Source of the DNA: Xylogone sp. PMI_703
Taxonomy: Eukaryota > Ascomycota > Leotiomycetes
Direction: 5' to 3'
NCBI GenBank assembly: GCA_021399445.1
Contig: JAJTUQ010000001.1
Location: 7,006,001 to 7,070,000, forward strand
Length of the DNA stretch: 64,000 bases
In this document: positions 23,104 through 34,871 of the stretch, piece by piece
Numbering within the stretch: the first letter of the stretch is position 1
How the letters are laid out: the number at the start of each line of letters is the position of its first letter
Made by a program: the position numbers and the translations under genes
Notes under the pieces: generated by a model
Databases searched by the model: none
The model's input: only the letters and a program-made list of their open reading frames with translations
Told to the model about the DNA's origin: nothing

Positions 23104-23979
23104 ATGATTAGGTCCACGCAAATTGCCAGGCTAGATGGTATGTACCTCTCTACAGAAAGGCTATGAGAGCTGTTAAAATCTGACGGAAAATAGGCCTCAT
23201 GCTCTGCGCCTCTGTCGATGATGAAGCAGTACGAGCCACTCCTTCCTGCCTTATAGCTTGCATAAGAGAAATACTGATTACAAATTTAATATAGACGGAG
23301 TCGTCGCTAGCTGAGGTCAAGTCACAGGTCAAGATGGTCCTCAGGAGACTCAACCGAAATTCCGAGGCGCAAGCCAGTATTGAGAGCGGGCAATATACAA
23401 TCCAGTAAGTTGCCATGTGCTCCTGCCTATTTTACCTCTAGTATTTGTATCCTGCAATTCACTACGATCATCCCCACGAGAAATCTAGCTAATCAGTAAT
23501 GTGCCCTCAGCTACCAAATCACCGACAACATAGTCTACATCTGCATAACCACCCACTCCTACCCCCGCAAACTGGCATTCACTTATCTCTCCGACCTCTG
23601 CGCCGAATTCAGCACTACCTACCCACCCTCTCAAGTCCACTCACCCTCTCTCCGGCCCTATGCATTCATGGAATTCGACACCTTCATTTCCCGCACGAAG
23701 GCCACCTACTCTGACACTCGCGCCACACAGAACCTGGATAAGCTTAATAACGAATTGCGCGACGTCACCCAGGTCATGACCAAGAATATTGAGGATTTGC
23801 TGTATCGAGGGGATAGTCTAGAGAGAATGGGAGAAGTCAGCAGTCGATTAAGAGAGGATAGTAAGAAGTACCGGAAGGCGGCGGTAAGAATCAATTGGGA
23901 GCTCTTAGTGCAGCAGTATGGACCGGTTGCGGCGGTAGCACTTATCATTATTGTATTTTTCTGGTGGAGGTGGGCCTGA
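23104..23979 (+). CDS. SEC22: R-SNARE Sec22
   Basis: Four exons, 23104-23137, 23194-23228, 23295-23404 and 23511-23979, give 215 aa, the usual length. Sec22 is the vesicle SNARE of ER-Golgi transport in both directions. The start MIRSTQIARLDG, the longin domain with ESGQYTIHYQITDNIVY and SYPRKLAFTYL, and the SNARE helix (NNELRDVTQVMTKNIEDLLY then RGDSLERMGEVSSRLREDS) with its zero-layer Arg are all present. A C-terminal membrane anchor (VAALIIIV-type) follows, ending in a few residues, as in tail-anchored SNAREs. The first two exons are very short (34 and 35 nt) but their joins are supported by CTGAC branch sites and by the family sequence. ABZ1 follows 924 bp downstream. Confidence 0.95.
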
Positions 23980-24903
23980 TAAGGGGAGATCGTGGTTGTT
24001 TATACTGTAATTATATGTGTACAGTTGGGTGGTGAGATATCAAAAGGAGTATTCCCAATTACTAATTCTCATATTTTCTATTGTTCCAAATGTTTCGATA
24101 TGTATGAATGTATAATTTTACAATTGATTATAATGATATGAGGCAATGCTTCTGCTTTTCAATTTTCTACCTTTTCTCGAGCTAGAATTTCAGAAATATT
24201 TACAAATATTTAAATTGCTAACAAAATATCTGCTTCGGCATGGTCCAAAGAGGCAGACCGCACACCTGCAGATGTCTGTAATTGATCAGTAGAAAGACCT
24301 GGGTATATCCCGAGTTATATTGCGGTATCTTTTAACTCAGAATTTCCTCAAACAATTTCAGTGCTCTCATTCTAAGAATATCAACCTCAAGTCTGCTCCT
24401 TCACAAAAACGGTAATACACCGCCTTCCACAAGGAGCAGTGATGGACGCCGGAGAATTTCAGTGTAGCAGTATGCACCTGAGCTACGATACGTGTAATTA
24501 CTGTACTTATTGGACACTTCCGATGCAAGACATGTGACTGTCACAGGTGCAGAAATGACATCAACAACACCTAGATTGCGAGAGTATATGAAAACTAACT
24601 GATTTCTTTACTCAGGAGTATCTATTATCACCGTCTAGACGATGTTTTTGACAGCTCTATGCTCATGTCAAGCCCGAGAGAATATTCGGCGCCCGAAGAC
24701 CCAAATGCGGTGACCTCTTTAGGCTTCAATCGCTCATCAATCCGTCAATTTTGCCCGTCAAACCCTCCCGACCGCCTAACGAAAAGTCCCCAGTACCGCC
24801 ACACACGGACTCATCCACATGAAACAGAGCACCTCATGAGGAACTCGACCTCCTGCATCCCAATTCCCCCCTAGAGCGTTCCTCCTACTTCTCCAGTGTG
24901 ATA
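23980..24903. other. Intergenic, SEC22 to ABZ1
   Basis: 924 bp, AT-rich near SEC22 and more C-rich near ABZ1, holding the SEC22 3' UTR and ABZ1 promoter. Nothing else was recognised. Confidence 0.6.
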
Positions 24904-27495
24904 ATGCCCGCCGACAAACCCCTCATCCTCTTCATAGACGCCTACGACAGCTTCTCAAACAACATCATCTCTCTCCTAGAGACCCAGCTTTCCGTATCCG
25001 TGCGTGCCGTGAAGATCGATGACCCGGTGTTGCTGAACAGCGAAGATGCTCTGCGCCATGAGTTGCGCCATTATGCCGCCGTGGTATGTGGACCCGGGCC
25101 CGGATCACCCACCATCGACGCCGACGTCGGCATTATGAAAAGTATATGGAAGTTGGATGACGAGGGATTGCTGCCCGCCCTGGGCATCTGCATGGGGTTC
25201 CAGAGCCTGTGCTTGGAATTCGGTGCGGATATCAAGAGGTTGAGGGATCCGCAGCATGGGATGGTTAGGCCGGTCGACCATATTGGAGCACTTGGCCCCG
25301 AAGGGCAAGACCGGAGTATTTTCAAGGATGTGGAGGAGGTGTATGCGACGCATTACCAGAGTCTGACCGCAGATATTGGACAATACTCTATTCCGGACGA
25401 GAGCTGGGAGGAGGAACGGTGGCATCCTACTGCGAAGTGTCCGGACCTACTCCCCCTGGCTTGGGTTGATGGCTTGAAGTGCGGGATGGATGACCATCGG
25501 GTCTTGGTTGGAGTGAAACATAAGAGCAAGCCGTTTTCCGCGCTGCAGTACCATCCCGAATCGATTTGTACGAACAATGCTGCTGTCAAGGTCATTCAAA
25601 ATTGGTTCGAGGGCGCACAGGAATGGAATCAGACAAAGGGACGTAGCCCAGTAAGTTTGGAGGGGGCAGTTCGAGGCCAGTTGGCTATTAGGGAGAGTCT
25701 CCTGAGTCAATTTCAATCTCAGTTGCTGCATACAAAAACCCGTCCGCGGCAAGATAGCTTTACCCTCGATGAAATTCTACCTTCGGATACTAAATTGGCC
25801 AGCCTGAACTCGTCAGCACCCTTCAAAGGCAGCATCTACCTCTGCAAGACTATTCCATTAGGTAAACTTTCCGTACCTGATATTGTGGAATGTGTCGATC
25901 CAACTGGACAGGACAAAATTGTTCTAGAGTCCACCAACGCTTACCAGACATCTGCTGGAGCGAAGGATGTCAAAGGTCGATACAGTATTATTGCTGCTGA
26001 CGTCTCGGAGAGCACCACGTTCCAGTATAGTGTTTCAGCGGATCGAGTCATGATTTCCAGACCACTACGAAGAGGGTCTTCTTCCTCTGTTCGCCAACCT
26101 ATTCCTGTGGCTTCTCATAAGGGAGTTTGGCCACTGCTCGCAGATTTTCTCGATAAGCGTCAGGTGACTGATGGAAATCCTTGGTCACCGTTCTGGGGAG
26201 GGTTCATGGGTTATACAACTTATGAACTGGGATTGGAGAGCATTGATGTGCAGAGCAAGAGAGGCGGTGATAGTGCCAGACCTGATCTGTACTTTGCTTG
26301 GGTCACACGAAGTGTGGTGGTAGATCATGTAGAGCATTCTATTTACATACAGGAACTGCTGGAGAAAGGTGACTCGAGCCTGAATGGAGACAGTACCGCT
26401 TGGATGGACTCGATTGCCACCAAGCTAAGGACATTATCCAGCACTTCAACACATGGAACTCATCCCAGAATAGGCCAATCGAACAGCCTAAAGTCCATCC
26501 GTCTCCCAGGTGACACGAAATATGAATCGAAAGTCAGCCAATGCCAATCCTACATTCGTAGTGGCGATTCTTATGAGCTTTGCCTAACCGACCAAACAAA
26601 CGTGAAGCGCATCAAGGCTTCTTCAGCCAACACAAAGCTCACTAATGGATCAGATACAACTGTGGATGGATATATCCCCACTACACAATCAGATGATTCC
26701 TGGATCCTCTACAGAGCTCTCCGTAAACGACAACCTGCACCATTCGCATCATACATTCGCCTTGGTCCTGCAACTCTAGTAAGCAGCAGCCCTGAACGCT
26801 TTCTTAAATGGGACGAGACCGGAACCTGTGAGCTCCGTCCTATGAAAGGCACAGTCCGCAAATCCTCTTCCGTGTCAACTCTTGCTCAGGCGAATGAACT
26901 ACTGCAGATACCCAAAGAACAAGCTGAGAACTTGATGATTGTAGATCTGGTTCGACATGATCTTCATGGCGTGTGCGGGTCGGGAAATGTTTCCGTGCCA
27001 AGGTTGATGGTAGTTGAGGAGTATGCCTCGGTGTTTCAGATGATCTCTGTAGTCGTTGGAAAGATTCCTGACCAAGTTGATAATGCGGCCATACCAAATG
27101 GTCCTGGAGCTAGCAAGAATGCATACACTGGAATTGATGTTCTAGCTGCAAGCCTTCCACCCGGATCTATGACCGGAGCACCGAAGAAGCGCTCCTGCGA
27201 GATCTTGCAAGAGATTGAGGAGGGCATGCCTAGGAGTCTGTATAGTGGTGTTGTTGGCTATATGGATGTTGGGGGTAGGGGTGACTTTAGTGTCACTATA
27301 AGATGCATGTTCCGCTGGGATGACGAGGACGAGGAAGTTCTGGAAACAGATGTAGCAGAAGATGCGGGTAGCACCATTGAGACATGGCACATTGGAGCTG
27401 GTGGTGCTGTCACAGCACTGAGCACACCTGAGGGAGAGAGGGAAGAGATGTTGACAAAACTAAATGGAACTCTGGGGCTTTTTAAGGACTCTTAG
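24904..27495 (+). CDS. ABZ1: Aminodeoxychorismate synthase (p-aminobenzoate synthase), fused two-domain enzyme
   Basis: One exon, 863 aa. It converts chorismate and glutamine to 4-amino-4-deoxychorismate, the precursor of p-aminobenzoate for folate. The N-terminal glutamine amidotransferase has GPGPGSP, the nucleophile in LGICMGFQS (Cys96) and YHPES (His217, Glu219). The C-terminal chorismate-binding domain carries RPMKGTVRK; the Lys in this PxKGT motif distinguishes aminodeoxychorismate synthase from anthranilate synthase (PIAGT). It also has VDLVRHDL, SMTGAPKKRS and a late GAGGAVT. Together they confirm PabA-PabB fusion as in yeast Abz1. The frame stays open three codons upstream to a GTG, but the first ATG is at 24904. 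It has no intron, unusual among the larger genes here but common for this enzyme. It converges with VPS55. Confidence 0.96.
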   Translation: MPADKPLILFIDAYDSFSNNIISLLETQLSVSVRAVKIDDPVLLNSEDALRHELRHYAAVVCGPGPGSPTIDADVGIMKSIWKLDDEGLLPALGICMGFQSLCLEFGADIKRLRDPQHGMVRPVDHIGALGPEGQDRSIFKDVEEVYATHYQSLTADIGQYSIPDESWEEERWHPTAKCPDLLPLAWVDGLKCGMDDHRVLVGVKHKSKPFSALQYHPESICTNNAAVKVIQNWFEGAQEWNQTKGRSPVSLEGAVRGQLAIRESLLSQFQSQLLHTKTRPRQDSFTLDEILPSDTKLASLNSSAPFKGSIYLCKTIPLGKLSVPDIVECVDPTGQDKIVLESTNAYQTSAGAKDVKGRYSIIAADVSESTTFQYSVSADRVMISRPLRRGSSSSVRQPIPVASHKGVWPLLADFLDKRQVTDGNPWSPFWGGFMGYTTYELGLESIDVQSKRGGDSARPDLYFAWVTRSVVVDHVEHSIYIQELLEKGDSSLNGDSTAWMDSIATKLRTLSSTSTHGTHPRIGQSNSLKSIRLPGDTKYESKVSQCQSYIRSGDSYELCLTDQTNVKRIKASSANTKLTNGSDTTVDGYIPTTQSDDSWILYRALRKRQPAPFASYIRLGPATLVSSSPERFLKWDETGTCELRPMKGTVRKSSSVSTLAQANELLQIPKEQAENLMIVDLVRHDLHGVCGSGNVSVPRLMVVEEYASVFQMISVVVGKIPDQVDNAAIPNGPGASKNAYTGIDVLAASLPPGSMTGAPKKRSCEILQEIEEGMPRSLYSGVVGYMDVGGRGDFSVTIRCMFRWDDEDEEVLETDVAEDAGSTIETWHIGAGGAVTALSTPEGEREEMLTKLNGTLGLFKDS

Positions 27496-28037
27496 ATTCA
27501 CGGAAGTTTCCACTTCGGCGTATTGGTGCATTTTTTTCAAGAATATAGGAGTTTGGGAATAGATGGAAGGTACTCAACGTACGGAGGTTTAGGGCATATG
27601 GTTAGAAGGACTACAAGGGAACAATAAACGATATAGATTGGGATCTAAAACTCAACAAAAACGATACCCTTTGTTAGATGACAAGATAGGGAAAGTGATT
27701 TGAACAAATAGACAATAGACATTCGTTTTCTGAGTTGTAAAATTAGGAGGAGGCCTATTGCCACATAACCAAGGCCGCAAGTTCGTAAAATCCAGTTTTC
27801 CCGCTCATGCCCACCCTGTAGTAGAGGAATACGCAGTTTATATGTACATTAGTACAAAAGGAATCCCGTACCCAGTTAATATCAAGCTAAAGTAATGAAA
27901 CACGGGGGGAATCAACCCTCTTCCCTTCTTCCATTCTCCATCCAATCTTATACTTTCATTTCCCCAGTCCCCGATCTTCAGTCTATCCCCAAAATTCATA
28001 ATCATCAGGCACCTCTCGGATCTCTATCCCAGCTTCC
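27496..28037. other. Convergent intergenic region, ABZ1 and VPS55
   Basis: 542 bp between two gene ends, holding the two 3' UTRs. Nothing else was recognised. Confidence 0.6.
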
Positions 28038-28560
28038 TCAAAACTCTTGCTCCTCCTGGAAGAACATTGAGAAGCTGATAATCGTCCCATAAATCAGCAA
28101 CCCCCCAATGATACTCATCACCATCGCCGGGAACACAATGATGTTACTGTGCGCCAACAGTGCCGGTAAAGCAATACCCATCAACACCAAGAAGCCGGTG
28201 CAGAACCTTCCGAAGTCTACCACTGCGCTACCTGCACTCTCGACGAAGTCATCAGGGTTGGCGCAGCGTCCGCAGATCCAGTTCGGGACCGGCGCGAGGA
28301 CATAGGTCGCTACAACTAGGAGGGGGAGGTATTGATGGAAGAGCGCGCAGGAGAGGATTACTAGGAGGAAGCCTATGGCTAGGACCTATTTGTCAAGAGA
28401 AAGATGGGGTTAGCTAGCTGTGTGGATGAGGCTGGGGGAGCTGCGTCGCAAGCTGGAGAGCTTAGATGTGTAAAGGAGAATAGAGTACTGGGAGATAGAT
28501 TTAGAAAGAATAATACATACGAAGGAGAGCGAGATGATGGTTTTGAGGCCCGCGGCCATG
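28038..28560 (-). CDS. VPS55: Vacuolar protein sorting-associated protein Vps55
   Basis: Two exons, 28522-28560 and 28038-28385, give 128 aa. The 136-nt intron splits after codon 13 (MAAGLKTIISLSF). Vps55 forms a complex with Vps68 in the endosome membrane and acts in transport from endosome to vacuole; its animal relatives are the leptin-receptor overlapping transcript proteins. Four membrane spans are visible: VLAIGFLLVILSCALF, LPLLVVATYVLAPV, FCTGFLVLMGIALPAL and IIVFPAMVMSIIGGLLIYG. The conserved NWICGRC and DFGRF segments are present. The C-terminus FSMFFQEEQEF is typical of fungal members. It is too short and too broken by its intron to stand out without splicing. Confidence 0.95.
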
Positions 28561-31190
28561 TTGATCTTTGGGAAATGCACTTTGAATGGATTTGAACGGG
28601 GTCGATGCTAAAATCTGATTGCGTGGGTGTAGGAGAGCTATAAGCTTCGATTGAACAGGGAGGCGTCTCTGTTTTGTCGCTATTGTTTCCCTTGCTTCCT
28701 CGATTGATCTTGAATTGATTACTCGAACAATATCGAGTTTACATCCGCTGTTTTGAGGTTTCGCGATGTCAGAGGTAGGATGATAGTGGCAGCCTTTGCG
28801 CCGAGCTCCCCAGCTGACGTTTGCTATGTGTTTAGTGCCTTAGGCGTAAATTCACGATAAGGCATACATCAATGCCTGGTACAGAGTGACGTCCTTTTTA
28901 TCGCTCAAGCGTCTTGAAGTACAATTTAACTTGATTCGTCATTGCAATTAGCACAAATATGGCTACAGTAGCCAGTGATGGTAAGTAATTCATTCGCTCC
29001 TACATACATCTTACAGTGCCAAGATCCTGCTCTGGTCAGTCTTCGTCGTTGCAAACTATGCCACTTTTGTAGGGGTACGCGCGTACAAAACTACGTCTTA
29101 TGCGGTGCCCTCCTCATATATCCTCCATTCTTTAGCCTTGAGGACTTCGCTTTTTACTGCGGTGAGAAGATTAGTTTCGATGTCATCAACAAAACCGCGA
29201 GTGCGGCCAGCGAGCTCCTTCTAATTAAAGAGGACATTTCCAAATTTCATGTCATCCCTAACACTTTGCTCGACACTGGGGGAAACCAGTGTACAATCTT
29301 TTGTTTAAAGCTGCCAAATAAATTTCTTTGATGATAGCACTAAATTCAGTGTTAGCAATATCTTTGCTTATTTGGGTGACGCTTTAAACTTTCCTTAATC
29401 TGTTAATTCGTGAAGCGAGATGTTCCACGATCCACGACGTCAATTTTACCTGGTTTGTGTATCGATAAAGGGATAGCATACCCTTGTGGTCAAGAATGGT
29501 AGTATTACCAGAGCCTAATTCTGGGCATACAGGCCACACGAACTGTGAAATCCCACTACACCACTGCAGAAGCCAGTGTGACTAAAAGATCGGGTCGTTT
29601 ACTTTGCGTTTCCAAGTGGATTTAGTGAAATCGAATCTCGGGATGTGATCCTGAATATATTTTCAGAAGTGCAGGGGGGATCAGCACGAGCAGTAGTGAG
29701 AATATGAGCTGGGTCTACTGGCATGGCTCTATTACCATCGGGGGTGGGATAGAGACGGTGGGTCTTGCTAATTCCTCTAATCCATATTTATCAGCAATTA
29801 TCTTTCAACTTATGGCTACGCTTATTACAGGAGACAAAGATCTTGAACTGATATTATGGTGCAGTCATTTTAGAGAAGCTCTCATCGAAGTATATCTGCC
29901 TGCTGAAAAGCAGTACACTGATATATTGCTTCGAATGCTGGCTTTTTCTGGTACTGATAGCAAGAACGTTGAGTGGAAGAAAAGCTGCATACTTTAGAGA
30001 CAAACTTTCTTGGACTTACGGGTCATCACGTCGACCGATTATGATATCGTTTCCTTGATTTGAAACTGATCATAGATTCGGCTAGTGAACGTTAGCAAAG
30101 CAAATGCGCATCCTGCTTGGGATCAACCCAAGGCGTCCAACCCATACTTGAGAACTTCAAGATGGTCACAACTAGTCAAGGTTTGGCTATAGAAGCGGCG
30201 GGATAACAATCTTAGAGCTTGACATCGCATGGCTGAAGCCTGTCCAGCTGGCTCCGAAGAACATATCGCATCTGGACTATTTAGTTGTTCCGGTAGGTAG
30301 CAAATCACGGATGAGATAGCGAGAATGAAAGCAAAAAGCATTGGGAAGCGGCCTTGCTGTTTCTGAGCCGAGGCCTGTATTTGGATGCCCTAGGCAGAAA
30401 CTGGTATGTGGCCCTTCAGCAACAAAAAGCCGTAGCTCTCCTGGCTAACCGACCATACCCGTTGCTGAAAAGCTTTATCAATTATTCAAACTCTCAATAG
30501 ATAAGTATATGGTGGTATAGACTATCTACCCTGCGGCATGGTGGATATGTGGATATCAAATTAGCAAAAAAGAGAGCAAACGGGTCGATCGTACCGTGGC
30601 TGAACGGTCAGCTCAATGGTTGGCTGAATGTTGAATTAGACGATGCGCTAGTCCGTTCTGGGGTACATGTACCCCGGCCATCACCAATTTTAGAATTGCG
30701 CTATTCCCTGATCGTGGATGACTAATCAGAGGGGACTGTCAGACAGAGGTCAACTTCAACTGCTCGATGAGTGCAACTTTGCGCAGGCCGACCCCCTTCA
30801 AAACTGGTAGACGACGTTTTGTGCTGGCTGTAGGCCTTTTAAGCAGTCAACGCTTAAAGTTGAAACGCGGCAGAGCCTCCGATCCACACACATAGCAATC
30901 ACACCAGCCGGGTAGGTCGATTTAAGCATTGTCTTTCTTCTCCTGGACGTCCTAACCCAGACGGGTCCTAAGATGCTACCTGTCGACCCACTTTTGATGC
31001 AGTTTTGGCTTATCTGAGAGACATCGCCGCTTGGTATTTCATACATCCTTCTCTAACGTTCTTAGGTGGCCCGTAGGAAGACCCATATCAGCCTTTGGTG
31101 ATCGTCTCCCTGCACCCCGGCCCTTCTCCAGCACATACAACAGAAGTCTGTGAGGAGGTGTCTACTGCCTCGATTAGGACATCTGCAGCC
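28561..31190. other. 2.6 kb gene-poor region with uncertain small ORFs
   Basis: Lies between VPS55 (-) and the Fungal_trans-like gene (+). Two weak candidates lie here: a possible spliced start at 28961 (seven codons, then GTAAGT) followed by open frames to about 29331, and an ATG-started 97-codon ORF at 29704-29997. Neither resembles a family I know. The rest shows no repeat or transposon ends. It may be decayed sequence. Confidence 0.45.
29704..29997 (+). CDS. Uncertain small ORF, 97 aa, unrecognised
   Basis: True ATG start (MSWVYWHGSITIGGG), 97 codons, stop at 29995-29997. Composition is protein-like, with mixed charged and hydrophobic residues, and it includes LILWCSHFREALIEVYLP. No signal peptide, membrane span or motif is identified and no splice partners were found. 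It may be a fragment of an old gene or chance. It is listed because it is the best open frame in the 28.6-31.2 kb gap. Confidence 0.2.
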   Translation: MSWVYWHGSITIGGGIETVGLANSSNPYLSAIIFQLMATLITGDKDLELILWCSHFREALIEVYLPAEKQYTDILLRMLAFSGTDSKNVEWKKSCIL

Positions 31191-32938
31191 ATGGCCACCA
31201 ATCAGCCAGAGCCCAAGATGGAGTTCCGATTCGTCAATTCAACTACAGCCAAAGTTCCCCAGACGCTTGCTGTGCGTGCTCTCATTAGAAAGCAGGCTAT
31301 GAAGCAGGCGTCCATAACCCGCAGAAAAAACGGGTCATATGGAAAGCATAATCTTCGGCAGTATCCGGTGTTTGTCCAGGATTCCAATGGAGAAGATGCG
31401 AAAGTCAAATCTCAGTCCACCCAATCAGGGGGAAATGGCACTGTGGTTCGCCGCCAGCTTCGCCCAAAACGGGAAGAAGATGACTCCAACCGCCCCTCGC
31501 AAGATGAGATAGTTGAATGGTACAACTCTAACCTCCTGGCAAAGCTTGCCATGAGCGAGTCTATCCCTGCTACTGTCTCTCGTAAAGGATATGAAGAAAT
31601 GAGTATGAAATATGGCTTCAACATCCTGGATCTATCAAACCTAGCAACTTTTTTTGTATCTCGTGCCACTGGCGTGGTCCTGTCTACTGATCCATCGCAA
31701 CTGATCCACCTATTGCGCTATAAACAGTGGTCCATCTTCCAGTACTTACCTAGTCGATACGAGCACACCCAGTGTGTGAAAGATGCGACTAACTGCGTAG
31801 TAGCGCGAGTTCGTCAACTAATATCTCCACCCTCCCATAATTTGGAAGCCACTGTGTTGTCGTCCTATGTAAAGGCCCTCAGGAGCCTTCAAGCAGCGCT
31901 AGATAGTCCAAAGACACGGTTCAAGCCAGAGGTGCTCTACGCGACCGAGATTTTAGCTCTCTACGAGGTAAGAATCCAGGTCGCCCATTCTATAACCCTT
32001 ACTCACCGACTTTTAGCTTCTGGATTCCTCTGGCCAGGCAGCATGGATTAGACATGTAGCGGGTGCGGCCCGGTTAATAGAACTTCGAGGGCCCAAAGCC
32101 TACCAGACCGAGTTTGAAAAGGCGCTATTTATTGCACATGCAGGAGCAATAGTAAGTCCTCGCAGACCTCGCTCAATTACACACTTTAAACCAAAACCAG
32201 CCACTCTTTCTTCCCCTCTCATTCCTTCAAACTGCCACAAATGAAACGCAGTACTAACATCTCGTGTAGATGACCGAGTCTATGCTCAACAATGAGACAT
32301 GCTTTCTTGAGGAACCAGAATGGACTGGAGTCTTCAAGTCCATTATCGTGAAAGACAGTTTCGTCTCGGATCGCAGCGAGACTGCTATCAATCTCTTAAT
32401 TCTCAAGAGTTACATTTCACGCATATTTCTTGATGTCACTAATGCTGTCTGTTACCCAGAATATACCGGTGGCCCGCCCCTTGCAGATATTGTTACAAGA
32501 GCGGAAAAACTGAAAGCTGATCTTCGAGTATGGCGTGCCAAACTCGACGCTCTCTGTCCCCGCCCTTGGCCATCGAAGGACATTACTATGTACGACAAGG
32601 TTGTAAAAGTTGTTGGGGTGTACTATTCTCTAGTCATCCTGTCAAACCGGCTGGTGGCTGCTGTCTCTGGTCTGGATCGTGCAAAGATGGAAGCAGATGT
32701 TCAAAACCTGGCTGATCAATCCTTGGGTTTGGCGGTGGAGGCGAGGTCTGTTAGTGCTCAGGCTAAGTTATTCCTGGCTCAGTCAGGTATTATTGCGCAA
32801 ACCGTGAAAGAAACCGCTGCCGATTGGATGGATATGTCCGATGTGGTCGTTGATGAGAAAGGTGTTCCTGTTACAGGACTGATTGACAAGGAAAAGTTTG
32901 TGTATTGGTGCAGCCTCCTGGGGCGCAAAACATGTTGA
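31191..32938 (+). CDS. Fungal-specific transcription-factor-domain protein without a zinc cluster
   Basis: Three exons, 31191-31967, 32017-32151 and 32270-32938, give 526 aa. Joins are exact, and intron 2 has a textbook TACTAAC branch. The N-terminus (EFRFVNSTTAKVPQ then RKQAMKQASITRRKNG) and the segments LLDSSGQAAWIRHVAGAARL, IELRGP and QTEFEKALFIAHAGAI are those of the Fungal_trans_2-like proteins common in Pezizomycotina. There is no Cys6 zinc cluster: the basic stretch at residues ~25-50 has no cysteine pattern. Direct DNA binding is therefore doubtful; a co-regulator or degenerate regulator is possible. The frame is open upstream of 31191 but lacks a better ATG. Its neighbour on the left is gene-poor DNA. 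Confidence 0.75.
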
Positions 32939-33488
32939 TTTGGAGTATCATAATTTGGGAAAGCATAAGGTATGGGCTTGCATTTGGAGGGAATTAATGT
33001 CAACTTTGTTTCCAGGAAGGGTAACTTGGGTCACGTATTACGGAGTTTCGCTTGAAATTTTGGTGTTTATGTAACTCTAGTTGAATATATTTTCTGAAAA
33101 GTATTTATCAGCAGTCTTAGTGGGAGTGATTTACTAATGGGGCCATATCTGATTGAACCGGTCCTGTCAGGACTAGATCAACATAAGATTAGAAAGTCCA
33201 GTGGACATACACTTGGAATAATTGTTATACAAAGCAAGCCTCAAAACGGATATGAGGTTCAGTGAGAGTGTGATCATTTGTGCCTTAATAACAAGGCCCA
33301 AATATTGCTACCCTGGTCAAACGCCGCGAGCTAGGGACAACCTTAATCCATGAGCTTCATCAGCGTGTCTGCCTCATACTACCTCAAGTGTATCTCAAGC
33401 CTGTGGTCAATAGTCCTCCCCACTACAGCCTCGAAAACCCTCACCAACCTCCTCACTACCTCAGCAGCCAAGCTGCTCATCCATCAAG
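32939..33488. other. Intergenic, regulator gene to PRE5
   Basis: 550 bp in a tandem plus-strand arrangement, holding the upstream gene's 3' UTR and the PRE5 promoter. I see no proteasome-associated control element (GGTGGCAAA). Confidence 0.55.
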
Positions 33489-34404
33489 ATGTTCAGAAAC
33501 AACTACGACAACGATTCAGTGACTTTGTAGGCATATTCTCATAAATCAAGGCGATCAATATCTTGGTCTGAAGCTAACAGCTATCAGCTCCCCTCAAGGA
33601 CGAATATTCCAAGTAGAGTATGCTTCTGAAGCAGTAAAGCAAGGGTCGGCAGTTGTTGGAATAGTCAGCAAGACACATGCAGTACTTGTAGCAGTAAAGG
33701 TAAGGTATAATTGTTTCCCGCAATTACATAGACACCCCACTAACATTAGAGTTCCCCTCCAGCGCAATGCGGAAGAGTTGTCATCTTACCAGAAGAAAAT
33801 CATTGGTATCGATGAGCATGTTGGTGTTGCTCTCGCAGGCCTAGCGTCTGACGCCCGAGTCCTCTCAAATTTCATGAAGCAACAATCTCTCTCTTCACGG
33901 TTGACTTATGGCCGTGCGATTCCCATAGAGCGCCTGGTTAACAGCATCGGTGACCGCGCACAAACCAATACTCAGCACTACGGAAAGCGACCTTACGGAG
34001 TAGGATTACTTGTTGCAGGTGTAGATGAGACTGGTCCACATCTGTTCGAGTTCCAGCCTTCGGGCTTGACGCAAGAGATGTCTGCTTGCGCAATCGGAGC
34101 AAGAAGTCAAATGGCCCGGACATACCTGGAACGAAATCTGGAGAAATTTGAAGACTGTGGAAGGGAGGAATTGATTAAGCATGGACTGAGTGCTCTGAAG
34201 GAAAGCTTGGCGCAAGACCGGGAGCTGACGGTTGAGAATACCAGCGTCGCCGTTACCGGTCTTGTAGACGTCGAGGGCAAGGGAAAGACTATTGAGAACT
34301 TCAAGCTTTATGATGGACAGGAGACAAAGGTTTGGGTTGATTTAGTAGCTGATAGCGCAGAGGGACAGGAGACGACTGGAGAGAGCATGGAGGTTGATAT
34401 ATAG
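33489..34404 (+). CDS. PRE5: 20S proteasome subunit alpha-6 (Pre5/PSMA1)
   Basis: Three exons, 33489-33526, 33588-33699 and 33763-34404, give 263 aa. The start MFRNNYDNDSVTFSPQGRIF then QVEYASEAVKQGS is the proteasome alpha-subunit signature. The following RNAEELSSYQKKIIGIDEHV, SLSSRLTYGRAIPIERLV and GKRPYGVGLLVAGVDETGPH identify the alpha-6 (Pre5, human PSMA1) type. It is a non-catalytic subunit of the outer ring of the 20S core. The C-terminus is short and acidic (TTGESMEVDI), as in fungal orthologues. The first two introns are 60 and 63 nt. The first exon ends in the third position of no complete codon (TT), and C from exon 2 completes Phe13. Confidence 0.95.
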
Positions 34405-34871
34405 ACATTCTATATCATCTGCTTCTATTTATCTTTCTCTGGATTGGGCTGGTAGAGCGTATCGCGGGCATGTACAAATACCATAAAAGAGATCGGCTTT
34501 CCACAGTTTGTTCAAGCTACGTGACATCTCTACTATAGTCAACAAGTGTGACGGCTATTATGACTGCATCATACTCTTCTGGCTTTCAGTGTGCGCTTAA
34601 GTCCATAAGATGAGATATTTCGGTCTATGGAGGGGAAAACCTTATGTCATCACCAGGTTAGTTTCATGGCCATGCCAGCTAGCAAGGTAGGTTTAGTGTA
34701 TTATATATATTTTGATAATTCCACTTTTCTAGACCGTCTATATCTAAAAAATACCAGCAAATACTAGATTATATACCCAAGTGGAGATCTCCATGTCCTA
34801 GCAACCTCACGGCCCGGAATTGAATACAGAACCCCCCACAGTCAGCCGAATGTCTAAGCTCTAGGTCTATT
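34405..34871. other. Convergent intergenic region, PRE5 and LOG-family gene
   Basis: 467 bp between two 3' ends, AT-rich. Nothing beyond expected 3' UTRs was recognised. Confidence 0.6.

Noticed and set aside
24898..24903. Start of ABZ1 two codons upstream
   Set aside because: That codon is GTG; the first ATG is at 24904.
31095..31190. 32-codon N-terminal extension of the Fungal_trans-like protein
   Set aside because: Begins with TTG, has no ATG and no family-like residues.
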